From Schoenoplectus triqueter (taxonomy: Eukaryota; Streptophyta; Magnoliopsida; Poales; Cyperaceae), in contig CAXKVV010000043.1 of assembly GCA_964058805.1 (NCBI GenBank), positions 186,001 to 250,000 of the forward strand: a stretch of DNA of 64,000 bases. Direction: 5' to 3'. Below the pieces are notes generated by a model. That model saw nothing but the letters and a program-made list of their open reading frames with translations. It made no database searches and was not told where the DNA came from. Both the position numbers and the translations under genes were made by a program. This document shows, one piece after another, positions 46,215 through 56,167 of this stretch; positions within the stretch are counted from its first letter, which is position 1; each line of letters opens with the position of its first letter.

Positions 46215-46977
46215 AATATTTGCAAGTCCGTTTTTCCCATTTTTGGGAAATAAACTACTCAGGTATAGAGTATCTTGAGTATCTTCACGCCGGTTGCTTT
46301 CCTACTATAATACATAGAGATTTAAAGAGCAGCAACATACTGCTAGACAAGCAGATGAGAGCTAAGGTCTCTGATTTTGGCCTCTCTAAACCAGCTGTTG
46401 ATGGGTCCCATGTGTCAAGCATAGTTCGAGGCACAGTTGGATATTTAGATCCTGCGTAAGTTCTCCTTTTCATTTACAGGCTAATTGTACTTGCAAGCTG
46501 GGTTTTTAGTGTAACATATGAATTGCTAAACAAAATACCCTCCCTTTTCCGAGAGATGGTATTCCTACCTTTTTGAAGTTTAAAAAAAAGAAGGTTGCAG
46601 CTGTATTCTAGACGTATGTGTTATAATTTTGTTTTTCAGGGGCATACCCGATATTAGGTATTATTGCATGGTAGCGCCCATTCATATTTCTGTGTTTTTG
46701 TGTTTTTTTTTTTCAAATGTCTGCAAACAACCATGTCAATATGTTGAAAAAAATATAAATAAATAAGTATGTTAAATGTATTCTATAAGCTCTCAAGTAA
46801 CATCAGAAATATCAACTTCTGCCAAAACAAAAATACAAAAATGGAACCTATACAGTTTGGCATATGAATAAGTATGTTAAATGCTGGGAACCATTCCTTA
46901 TTCCTTTTCCAATGCGCCTGGTGCCCACTTTGAACTAGAACTTGTGCCCGGAAAATTTCTGAATTTTTGCCCATTTT

Positions 46978-47154
46978 TACTTATTTATTTTATTTTTATT
47001 TATTTATTTATTTATTATTATTATCATTATTATTTATTTTCATCATCCTCATTATTATTATTGATATTTGAAATCTTTGATCTTATGCTTTCCGATTGGG
47101 TTTCATTTCTAGCCTACCCTAATTTATTTGAGATTAAAAGTTTTGTTGTTGTTG
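46978..47154 (+). mobile_element. 5'-truncated RTE-LINE 3' end
   Basis: An ATT/TTTA microsatellite is followed by GATATTTGAAATCTTTGATC, CCTACCCTAATTTATTTGAG and a TTG-repeat tail. It lies in the intron between the exon encoding HRDLK/DFG and the next kinase exon. Confidence 0.78.
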
Positions 47155-47522
47155 TTTTTTGGTGTCATTTTCAGGTTCATTAATGGTTGCAACGTGCAAA
47201 AGAACTTTCCTCTTATTTCACTAATTCTATCTATTTTGCCTTACATTAACAGGCTGTTTATTTAATTTATTTATTTTGATAAAATGCACAGGTACTACAT
47301 ATCTCAGCAGCTTACAGAGAAGAGTGATATATATAGCTTTGGAGTTATTCTGCTAGAGTTGATTTCTGGTCATGAACCGATATCCAATGAGAATTTTGGC
47401 ATCAACTGCCGCAATATTGTTGCTTGGGTTAGTTGTCATTATTATTGTAGATTAAACCTTCTGCTTTAGCTCCTGTAAACTGTGAAATAGATACCATATG
47501 ACATTTTAGAGCAACTGAATAT

Positions 47523-47978
47523 TGTAGAAAGATAAACTTAATTTTAGTATTAAAGTTAAATAAGTTAGAAAATAAAGGGAGACTCTTTGGCTTCAGCACT
47601 TTGGCAGAATTTTAAGGCTGATTAATAATAGTATTTGAAGGGGCAAATAGACGTGGAATTTAGTTTATGACCTATGGATGGAAAGCTATTGAATTCTAGT
47701 TTCCAAAGGTTCAAATGTCAAATCGTTTGGAGTTCCCTACAGAGAGTTATGATGATTTTAGTGGACAGTGGTCAGCTGAAAGGGTGCTGTTTAGAATTCT
47801 GTTTTTATTATATATTTTTATTATGAATTTTAAGAGTCATGTCTAAGGCTATAAATAGACTTGTATTATGTTGTAAGCAAGTAAGAGAGAAGAGAAAAAA
47901 ATAGAAGATATAGTTTGAATAGAAAAAATTTCAGAATTATTCTCTCTTCCTTCTACCGAGATATATCATTTTATAACA
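47523..47978 (+). repeat. 5' LTR of element E
   Basis: 456 bp. The first four bases read TGTA rather than TGTT. A GGCTATAAATAGACTTG block near 47850 looks like a TATA-type promoter. Confidence 0.9.
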
Positions 47979-48022
47979 AATTGGTATTAGAACCAGGTTC
48001 AGTTGATCAAGAGAGATCTACC

Positions 48023-48736
48023 ATGGCGAAGAAAAAGAAGAAAAAAAAAGAGAGATGTCGGAAAAATATGAAGAGAGAAAAAAGAAACCCAAAAAAAGAG
48101 ACATTCAAGCAAGCACTTCAAACCAACGCCTCAATCAAAGACGAAAAGGTACTCTATTCTCAAAATTTTCGAGGTAGAGGACGTGACCGTGGAAGTCGAG
48201 GAAATGGTCACAATGGTAGAGGATGTGGTCAAAAAGGGTATTATGAGGAGAATGAGCAATCAAGCCCACAAAATAAGATGTTGAAAGAGGCGCGATCGAA
48301 GGATAAGGCGGCACTATACATGTTGTTCTGTGCCGTTGACGAGTCGAGCTTTGAGAAGATTGCTGGTGCAACTATTTCAAAAGAAGCGTGGGACATTTTA
48401 GAAAAAGTGTTCAAAGGAACCGACCGAGTCAAGCAAGTGTGTTTCCAAACTCTTCATGGCGAGTTAGAGAGCATTAAGATGAAGGAATCAGAAAGTGTAT
48501 CTGACTACATCACGCGTGTACAAGCCGTGGTGAACCAACTCATTCGTAATGGCGAAGCGTTAACCGATGCGCGAGTTGTGGAGAAGATTTTGAGATCATT
48601 AACCGATAATTTTAAGAATGTTGTGTGCTCGATAGAAGAGTCAAAGGACCTTGCGAAGCTCACAGTTGACGAGCTTGCCGGTTCTCTCGAGGCACACGAA
48701 CAATGTAAGAGAAAAAAAAAGGAAAATTGTCAATGA
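48023..48736 (+). CDS. gag-like protein of element E, domain order permuted (237 aa)
   Basis: The ATG lies in an ideal context (ACCATGGCG). The protein starts with a lysine-rich run (residues 1-26), then the block QALQTNASIKDEK and an RG/GR-rich segment (about residues 47-75) that in usual copia gag proteins follow the UBN2-type domain. The UBN2-type domain itself comes after (about residues 92-230: SKDKAALYMLFCAVDESSFE, EAWDILEKVFKG, SVSDYITRVQAVVNQL, VEKILRSL) and ends SLEAHEQCKRKKKENCQ. There is no zinc knuckle. The frame is fully open, in contrast to the decayed elements around it, which suggests recent insertion or selection for gag function. It presumably binds RNA or forms particles if expressed. 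Confidence 0.82.
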   Translation: MAKKKKKKKERCRKNMKREKRNPKKETFKQALQTNASIKDEKVLYSQNFRGRGRDRGSRGNGHNGRGCGQKGYYEENEQSSPQNKMLKEARSKDKAALYMLFCAVDESSFEKIAGATISKEAWDILEKVFKGTDRVKQVCFQTLHGELESIKMKESESVSDYITRVQAVVNQLIRNGEALTDARVVEKILRSLTDNFKNVVCSIEESKDLAKLTVDELAGSLEAHEQCKRKKKENCQ

Positions 48737-49180
48737 TGAGAGCTATGTATAAGCAGCGAATGTTACAAAAATATGGTAAAGTTTTTGCCAGTGGTCTTCG
48801 AAGAATCAATGAGTGAAGCCGACATGAGCAATGACTCATGATAGCCTGTGCAATTAGTGCCAGGATAAAAGAACTAGCAACATTATGAGATGTTTTGCTG
48901 AAAGTGTGCGAAGATCATGAGAAGATGTGGTGTGGAGCCACATGAAAAAATGCGATGTGGAGCTGCGGTGTGGGTGTGAATCTCACATATACATGACCTG
49001 AAGAGTCAGATAAATTGGATGGCATATGAGATGAAACCACGATTGATTTTTTGAATTTCCTAGATCAATGAATCGAGAAGAAGCCGTCAATGGGTGGCGT
49101 CGATATTCGCTGCGAGTTATGAAGAAGTTCAATGATGATTGGTATGAAAGATAAAAAAAGAAATTAAGTTTAAGAGGGGG

Positions 49181-49598
49181 TGTTGAAAGATAAATTTAAT
49201 TTTAGTATTAAAGTTAAATAAATTAGAAAATAAAGGGAGACTCTTTGGCTTCAGCACTTTGGCAGAATTTTAAGGCTGATTAATGACAGTATTTGAAGGG
49301 GTAAATGGATGTAGAATTTAGTGTATTATCTATGGATGGAAAGCTCTTGAAGTCTAGTTTCCAATAGTTCAAATTTCAAATCGTTTGGAGTTCCCTACAG
49401 AGAGTTATGACGATTTTAGTGAACAGTGGTCAGCTGAATGGGTGCTGTTTAGAATTCTATTTTTATTATATGTTTTTATTACGAATTTTAAGAGTCATGT
49501 CTAAGGTTATAAATAAACTTGTATTCTCTTGTAAGCAAGAAAGATACAAAAGTGTCTAATAGAAATAAATCTTATTTTATCCACCATTATCTTTTAAC
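49181..49598 (+). repeat. 3' LTR of element E
   Basis: Begins TGTTGAAAGATAAATTT after the purine tract. It is about 38 bp shorter than the 5' LTR near its end, and is followed by AATAT. Confidence 0.88.
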
Positions 49599-50046
49599 AA
49601 ATATACCCCTACAAAACATTGGTTTTCTAACAAAATTAGAACAACAAGAGCAGTCAATATTACTGTGTGTAGAGGGACATTTCATATATTCACAATATTA
49701 GAGAGTTTACACACAAAACAATATCTTTATTTTATTGTGAGTCTTGAACCAATGAAGTTGAAGTGTTGCTTTGTCCTGTACCTGTTAGAGGCAAGTTGCT
49801 TTGAAATTCTTTTCTTGATTTGGTGATCTAACCCAAGGGGATTCAGAGGCCGTCTATTACAGAGGTTTTGAAGGAGATACAAGAGGCTATATTGATAGAA
49901 AAGAGACACATCCTGATATAGAGTTTTCTCTTGGAATAATTTCAAAAAAACAGATGTGCTCTTTGGTTAACTTGGATATGGCTGATTCGGCATTGTCTGA
50001 TAATGCTTCATTTGATGATTTGCTTTTGCGGCCTCATCTCAGATGA

Positions 50047-50629
50047 CTCTTTTTAACGGACAGCGTTCAATGATGTTTGTAATGATAGATTTTCTTGTTT
50101 GGAGAAGTTATAACTTTAGAAGGGGTTTTTTGGGTTTTACCTGTTAAAGGCTACGGTTCATGTTTTTTGTGATACGGATTTAATTTTTATTTTATTTTTT
50201 CAAATGAAATTGCAAAAAGTTAACCAAATGGCACCTAACTAAATGGATTAATCATTTATTGAACAGCAGGGATCCATTGAGGATGATGAATTTGACACTG
50301 TCAAGAACTAAGGATAATGTTGTGATAATTTAATCTAAATAAGAACAATGACCTGGGATTTAGATACTCTGCACAAATCAGTATCATGCGTAATTCACTT
50401 TGATGCATTAAGAATAATGATCAGTCGCAAGCATACTTTGATGCAGAGATCAGTTCAAGTTTTCGCTCCCAGCGCAAAATGGAGGACTCCAGTACCGACC
50501 CTTCTTTTCTTTTCGATCCGTGCAGCTGTGCCCTTTGCCCCTTGCCAGTTTGCCTTGAGAGATGAAATTTTGACTGTTGAGAGTGATGGAATTGTGGCTG
50601 ATCAGAGTGATCAAATTATGGCTAACACT
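50047..50629 (+). other. flank between receptor-kinase remnant and FAR1-like pseudogene
   Basis: This starts with the probable 3' UTR of the receptor-kinase gene. A frame open from the ATG at 50348 runs into the FAR1-like region but its first 90 codons match nothing I know. Confidence 0.5.
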
Positions 50630-51430
50630 GGATCTGATCATAAAATAAAGTCATATGTAGGTTTGGAGTTTCACACACCTGACGAGACATATATTTTTTA
50701 CAATAATTATGCATGTCGTGTTGCTCTTAGTGTGCACAAAGGAAGTAAGACCTCCAGTACAAAAAAATGTATCATCAATCGGATTTGTATGTAATAAAGT
50801 TTTCAAAGTGTCAAAAGAAGAAGAAAATGTCAATTAGAAATTTGACGAATCAAAGAACAACTGAGAAGAAGAGTGAGTGTGTTAGTAATGCCTCATGTCG
50901 GATTAGATTACAGTAAGGTGACATTTGACGAGTGAGTGTGTTTGTAGAGTATCATAACTATGATTTAATTGCAAGCCCATTGAAGAAGAGAAATTTAAGG
51001 CCTCACAAGCGTTTAACAAAAGAAGATAAAAAGATTATTCACAACTTGGCTGCTCAAAATGTAGGGACTTCATAAATATTAGAATATTTAGCTATTCATT
51101 ATGGAGGTAAGCAACACCTTAGGTTAAAAAAAACATGAACAATCAAATTTTAACAAAAAATCACAAGTTTTTGGGTTGTTAATGTTCATACAACATTGAT
51201 GTATTTTCAAAAGAAGAAAGAGGATGACCCGCAATTCTATTATGACTCAAATGAAAATGGTGCAGTGAAGAATATATTCTGAGTTGATGGACAAGCTAGA
51301 CATGCATATTAAGAGTTTGAAGAAGTTTTGGCATTTGACACAATCTATCAAACTAATAAGTACAGCATGTCATTAACACCATTCATCGGTGTAAACCATC
51401 ATCCACGTTCGATTTTTTGTTGGCAAGACT
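50630..51430 (+). pseudogene. FAR1/FHY3-related (MULE-derived) protein, truncated pseudogene
   Basis: Three blocks appear in the family order but in different frames. The FAR1 zinc-binding N-terminus (VGLEFHTPDETYIFYNNYA, about 50660-50720) comes first. Next is a linker with RPHKRLTKEDKKIIHNLA (about 50998-51050). The start of the MULE transposase-like domain follows (YFQKKKEDDPQFYYDSNENG, DTIYQTNKYSM, FIGVNHHPRS, about 51200-51410). FAR1-related proteins are transcription factors domesticated from Mutator-type transposases. Many stops lie between blocks and the C-terminal half and SWIM finger are absent, so this is dead. It could be a host FRS gene copy or a decayed MULE; the FAR1 domain favours the former. 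Confidence 0.85.
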
Positions 51431-51882
51431 CTTCTTAGATGCGAGAATGTTGAAAGCTTTTGCTAGTTATTTTGAAACTGATTCATCATACCAAATGAAA
51501 AATATGCATGCTCCATATATCTATATAAGATTTTGCAAAAAAAAATACAAAATAATCATTAAAATATGATGTGACAATGAAGTTATGAACTATAATTAAC
51601 AACAAATGTGTGAATAATTAAATACAAATTACCCCAAAGTATTTGCAACAAGAAAATCTTCTGCTTGGATTTGAAAGAGTCTAAGATGTCTTCAATTTAG
51701 TTGGCTCATTGTAATGACAAAATGGAAAGAAATTTTTGTCACCATGAGCTTTTTATAAGAAAAACAAAATAAAATTGAGTCAAGCTAGTACTGCTAAAGG
51801 GGCACCCAATCTTAGCTTGTTTGTTTGCACTAATATTTAATTGATTCCCAAATTTTAGTGGTTGCTAGTTTAAAATAATAAT
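51431..51882. other. intergenic DNA, nothing recognised
   Basis: AT-rich sequence with no open frame of note. It may include decayed 3' parts of the FAR1-like pseudogene. Confidence 0.5.
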
Positions 51883-51891
51883 TAATTAAAA

Positions 51892-52208
51892 GGGTTAATC
51901 TTCTGATAGGTCTCTGAACTTCGATGTTTATCCATATTTGATCACTCTTATTAGTTTTTCCATTGAAAAATAATTGAAATGAAATTATATTTGTTACCAA
52001 AACTAATTGAAATGAAAAATAGATAAATGAAATGAAATTATATTTATTTTTTCATTATTTTTTAAATTATTTTTGAATGAAAAAACTAATAGGAGTGATC
52101 AAATATGGATAAACATCAAAGTTCAGTGACTAAAAACGGATAAATAAAAGTTCAGTGATCAAATATGAATAAACATTGAAATTCAGTGATATATCGGAAG
52201 ATTAACCC
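51892..52208. mobile_element. 317-bp Mutator-type MITE
   Basis: Terminal inverted repeats start GGGTTAATCTTC, extend about 75 bp with mismatches, and are bounded by a perfect 9-bp duplication TAATTAAAA (51883-51891 and 52209-52217). A second, more diverged copy is at 2773-3072. Confidence 0.88.
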
Positions 52209-52217
52209 TAATTAAAA

Positions 52218-52980
52218 AGAGAAAGATATTGCAATTAATTAAAAAACATTAGCAATTACATGTATTGGCATTTGCATCATACACTTAAGTGTCTTTTCGA
52301 TCTCTGCTCTCTCTTCAATTGTACATTATTCAAAAATTCAAAAGAGAAATAAATTATCAAGGCATTTAGACATTACAATTGCTATACCATACACTAACAC
52401 TACTAACACTCTGATCAAAATGAAAAATTAGTGAGAATTCAATGGAATAGAATGGAAAAGAAAATAATAGAGATGATTTCAAATGAAATATTCATGATCA
52501 ACAAACATTTTTCATCACAAGAATTCATATATGGATTCAAAATAATTCATCAATTTATATTAATTTACTTGATATGCTGAAAATTTTAATGGTTCAACGC
52601 ATTAATCACCTGCTAATTTTAGAAGGTCAGGAGGCGGTGGGGATTTAAAGAATGGAGGTGTGGTGTGCAAAAGTGAGCGAAGTACTAAATCTAGGGTTTC
52701 ATCCGGTGCATGAGCTCGAACTGAGGGTAGAGAGAAATGAAGGGGACTGAGAGGAAACACTGATAAGAATGAACTGAGGGTAGAGAGGAGGCGAATGAAA
52801 CGAGAGGAGAAGGGGTACCAGCAGGTGACTTTCATAGTCTCTCTTACTTCTTTTTTCAATTCTGAAATTTGAAATAGTGCACGGTGTGATGTGAAGAGAG
52901 ATTAGAGATTGAAAAGAAAAATGAAAAGAGGTACCGAATGCCTTCAGTTACGATCGACCCAATTTTTCGTGATTCTTAAT
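52218..52980. other. intergenic DNA
   Basis: AT-rich to about 52600, then a more balanced patch (52610-52860) whose minus-strand frame is leucine/serine/proline-rich and unlike any protein I know. Confidence 0.45.
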
Positions 52981-52984
52981 GGGC

Positions 52985-53425
52985 GATCGAACGAAACATA
53001 TTGTGAAGTACATTTTTTTTAATTCATAACCGACAGTAGCACATCTATATACATATATATGTACTTCGTGACATATCTTTTATTTTCAAATTCAAACTAC
53101 TGATTTAACTATTCAAAGTGTTCTTTATACTAAAATATATTTGAAGATTAAATTTTATATTTTAAAAAAATCAATTTTTTTAGGGTTAAAAAATTATTAT
53201 TATTGAAAATTATAAAAACGATGTATTTTTCTACCTCTAAAAAAATAGAAAAAATTCCCAAAAGTTATAAATTTTGGTCTTCAAATATGTTTTAATATGA
53301 AGAACACTTTGAATGGTTGAATCGATATTTTAAATTCGAGAATGAGAAATACGACATAAAGTACACAAAAATTTTGTACTTTGTGACTAATAGTAGCATA
53401 ATTCTATATCTCTATCTCTATCTCT
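52985..53425. mobile_element. diverged MITE related to 45714-46212
   Basis: The ends are diverged inverted copies: GTACTTCGTGACATATC near 53070 and its counterpart TACTTTGTGACTA near 53390. Inner blocks TTCAAATTCAAACTACTGA and the complement of TCAAATATGTTTTAATATGAAG are also shared. Short TA- and CTAT-rich tracts abut the ends. No target duplication was resolved. Confidence 0.6.
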
Positions 53426-53761
53426 ATTTTTATTCTTTATTAAGCGACTAAGTGTTATGATCATACAACGGTCATAATTGTTTTATATATTTTCAGAAAA
53501 ATTATCAACTGTTGAATGAGAAAATTATAATTCTACGACAATATTCATATAATAAGTGTGTTGAATTGTTCGTCACATTTGTTTTGTGTTCGTTACATGA
53601 AGCATCACGTATAACAAATGTATAAAGTTAAGATCCCATTCGTCTCCGGCTCATTTGTTTCCTTTCTCTAAAATCTCTCTCTCACACACACATAAACAGA
53701 ACTAGGGTTTGGGCCACCCCTCCACTGCATGACATGAGCATGAGTACAAAGGCCTCTCTGT

Positions 53762-55177
53762 CATGGTTCGTAAAATCGACCGAGTCAGACCGAAAATGAT
53801 CAGTGTCAGGATGAGTTTTGCCGATTTTTACGACTGGCCATTTTTTGAAAGAAAATCATTAGAATCGTCCGAGTTGGCCAAGTCAAGGCCAAATCAGCCG
53901 AGTCACAACCAAGTCAACCGATTCCAAACCTGGGACTGTTGCTGGAGTAAACTCTGAAAATGAGAAATAGTTGTACTGATTGAGTGAAAAACTTAAAGGT
54001 TCAATTTGTAAAAGAAATAATGGTCCAATTCAATTGATACTTGATCAGTTGCTGATGTATTAATTTACAAATGTCGCCTATATAATATTTATAATATTGA
54101 CAATAATTTTATATATTATATAAATGACAAATTTGTTTAACTTAATTAATTATTGTTTCTTTCATTTATCTAGGCGTAGAAAAATCAGAATTGAAAACTT
54201 AAGCAAGTTTTCATCACTTTATCATATAAAGAGCATATAAAGACTTTGATTTAGAAAGCACTCAATAGATATTGATAAATAATTACATACACAAATAAAT
54301 GACGAAGTGATCCAGCCAGTTCGACATAGTTTTTGACAGTAAATGAATGTGTTTCAATTATAATCTATACTATTATATAAAGCATCTAAGAATTGGAGGG
54401 TTCATTTTTTATCATTGTAAATTTTTATTATACCCATTTTATCCCTCAATTAGACGGATAATATTTATTGTTGGTTGATCGAACGTATGTGATCGCGTCC
54501 ATTGTTCCCCTCTTTCTCTCCATTTCTTTCCCTTATATACTATTATTTCCATAATTTTTATTTTTTATTTAGCAACTTTGTGCATATTTGGTAAGGAATT
54601 AATGGTGATAATATATGTTAGAATAATTTACTTTTCTTTCCATAAAAATCATGAATCATTAACTCATATTGTGCAAAAATCTCATCCAAAATTAAATATA
54701 GTCTTTATTATATGTTTTCTCTATAATTTGGTGAATTTATAATTTAATATTAGATAAATGTGAATTTTTTTATCTTATAATATTTTAATGTTTAAATAAA
54801 AAATTCTGCTGCAACGCGCAGGTATATAGCTAGTTCTATATAATATACATTTGAATATTGATATGCAATTTGATTTATCATTAAGAAAATATTTATTTTT
54901 ATTTTTGTATGATTTTTTACTAAATGTGAGAATGTATTAGGCTATCCGATTAGTTTGAATGTTTGTATTATATTAATATAATGAATTATTTGAGTGTAAT
55001 ATGTTGCTTTAAAATTATTTTGTGATTAAATATTGTTTATATTTTTTCTTTTTTATTGGAAATTTTTTTTCAAAAAAATCCGAGTTTCTGATCTGATTCA
55101 GCTGATTCCGGCCGATTCTTCCGATTCTGATTCCACGATCAATTTGACAATTCCGATTCCGATTTTGCGAACCTTGC
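53762..55177. mobile_element. 1.4-kb hAT-like non-autonomous element
   Basis: The left end CATGGTTCGTAAAATCG and right end CGATTTTGCGAACCTTG are inverted with two mismatches. Subterminal GATTCCGATT/GACCGAGTCAG repeats next to them are typical of the plant CAAGGTTCG repeat family. No coding region is present. An 8-bp target duplication is not evident, so the superfamily is a guess. A Helitron is nested inside. Confidence 0.6.
54364..54833 (+). mobile_element. 470-bp non-autonomous Helitron
   Basis: The element starts TCTATACTATTATATAAAGC and ends with a short hairpin (54806-54821, loop AAC, one bulge) ten bases before a terminal CTAG. It sits between A (54363) and T (54834), the Helitron target dinucleotide. 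The GCAACGCGC hairpin core is characteristic of plant Helitrons. It carries no Rep/helicase. Confidence 0.88.
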
Positions 55178-55384
55178 TTACTTGTTGGATTCCTTATATT
55201 CCAAAAATAAGATCAATTTGTTTCTTTCCATTATCCTTAAATTTAATTTTCTCATTTCACAACTTAAAAATATGTTGTTTGCTACGATAATATAAGAAAT
55301 TTGATATTTGGCTAACTTTTTTTTGGGGGGGACAGGTTGGTTTGGGGGTGCTTAAGCCTAAAAATCTATGTTGAAACCACTCAA

Positions 55385-55900
55385 TACTGGAAAATAGATA
55401 TTTTATGGCGATAAAAGTCGTCACTATACACAAAATTATCATCATCTTTGACTTTTGATGGTGACTTTCAATCGCCACTAGATCGTCCCCATAAATTCCA
55501 TCACTAAAAATAGAATGTGACAACTTTAGTCATCATAAGTTTCAATGACTACATCTTACAGTCATTATAAGGTTAGAAAAAGATGGCAATATTTAGCGTC
55601 ACTTTAAATATAAGCTATAGTGACAATATATTTTTGGTGACAATAATTATTGCCACTAATTATCTAAATAATAGTGGCTACAAAAATCATCATTTTTTAA
55701 TCAAATTGTGGCAATTATTTATTGTCATCTTTGTTTTCATTAGAGGCGATAATTTATCACCGTCTGTTATGTTTTTTTTGTGGAAATACTCATTGTCATC
55801 TTAATTTTTGAACAATAGAGATAATTTTTTTGTTGCCATATTTTTGTAGTTTACAGTGACGATTTATATTGTCATCAATATAATATATGTTATATTATCA
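55385..55900. mobile_element. decayed element with many TGGCGA/GTGAC subterminal-type repeats
   Basis: Short motifs such as GGCGATAAA, GTGACAATA, TCGCCACTA and AGTGGCTAC recur in both orientations every 20-50 bp, a pattern seen in CACTA elements and in some MITEs. No clear termini were found. Confidence 0.45.
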
Positions 55901-56167
55901 TTCATTCAAGATGGCTAAATTTCGCTATTTAATGCTTCTATCTTATGTTATTTTTTGATATTTTATATTATTTTTAAAATATAGATTTTCAACTATATTT
56001 ATAAAAAATAAAAAGAAAAATAAAATTATATTTCACTATAACATTAGTTATAAAAGACATAATTAAAAGCAAATATGCTAAATCAAAGAAAGCTAAGATT
56101 GATGGCGGTATAAACATCATCATAATCAATAGCTAAACAAATACTAAGAATAATATAATATTTTCTA

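Larger units (their letters stand above)
47523..49598 (+). mobile_element. 2.08-kb non-autonomous LTR element E with permuted gag
   Basis: LTRs at 47523-47978 (456 bp) and 49181-49598 (418 bp) share TGT(T/A)GAAAGATAAA, AGGGAGACTCTTTGGC and an AACA end. A perfect 5-bp target duplication AATAT lies at 47518-47522 and 49599-49603. The primer site TTGGTATTAGAACCAGG is two changes away from the initiator-tRNA consensus, and AAGAGGGGG before the 3' LTR is the purine tract. One gag-derived ORF is present and no pol. It interrupts the kinase part of the receptor pseudogene, where a coding segment is missing. Confidence 0.92.
23600..50046 (+). pseudogene. malectin-like/LRR receptor kinase (At2g37050 type), degraded and filled with transposons
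   Basis: Exons seen: 23600-23669 (signal peptide), 23875-24358 and 24754-25247 (malectin-like), 30343-30475, 30773-30844, 31462-31530, 31608-31679, 32041-32109 (LRRs), 41845-41999 (membrane helix, residues VIILFTIIGVALLLVIGIAC), 44810-45069, 45410-45536, ~45596-45681, 46263-46455, 47292-47427 (kinase), ~49838-50046 (C-terminus). Lesions: ~20-residue deletion plus TGA at 24042; +1 frameshift at ~24935; TAG at 25134; copia C in exon 3; TGA for Trp at 30426; acceptor AG to AA at 30771; TAA at 31514; donor GT to AT at 31680; 4-bp insertion at ~45667; loss of the kinase segment between residues matching NIVAW and RPSITEV. Kinase core motifs ([16 protein letters not shown]) remain readable. Intact relatives are plasma-membrane receptor kinases of about 930 aa. 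Confidence 0.92.

Noticed and set aside
23600..50046. Receptor kinase as a functional gene with very long introns
   Set aside because: Stops, frameshifts, two lost splice sites and an exonic insertion are independent, and no splicing path avoids all of them.
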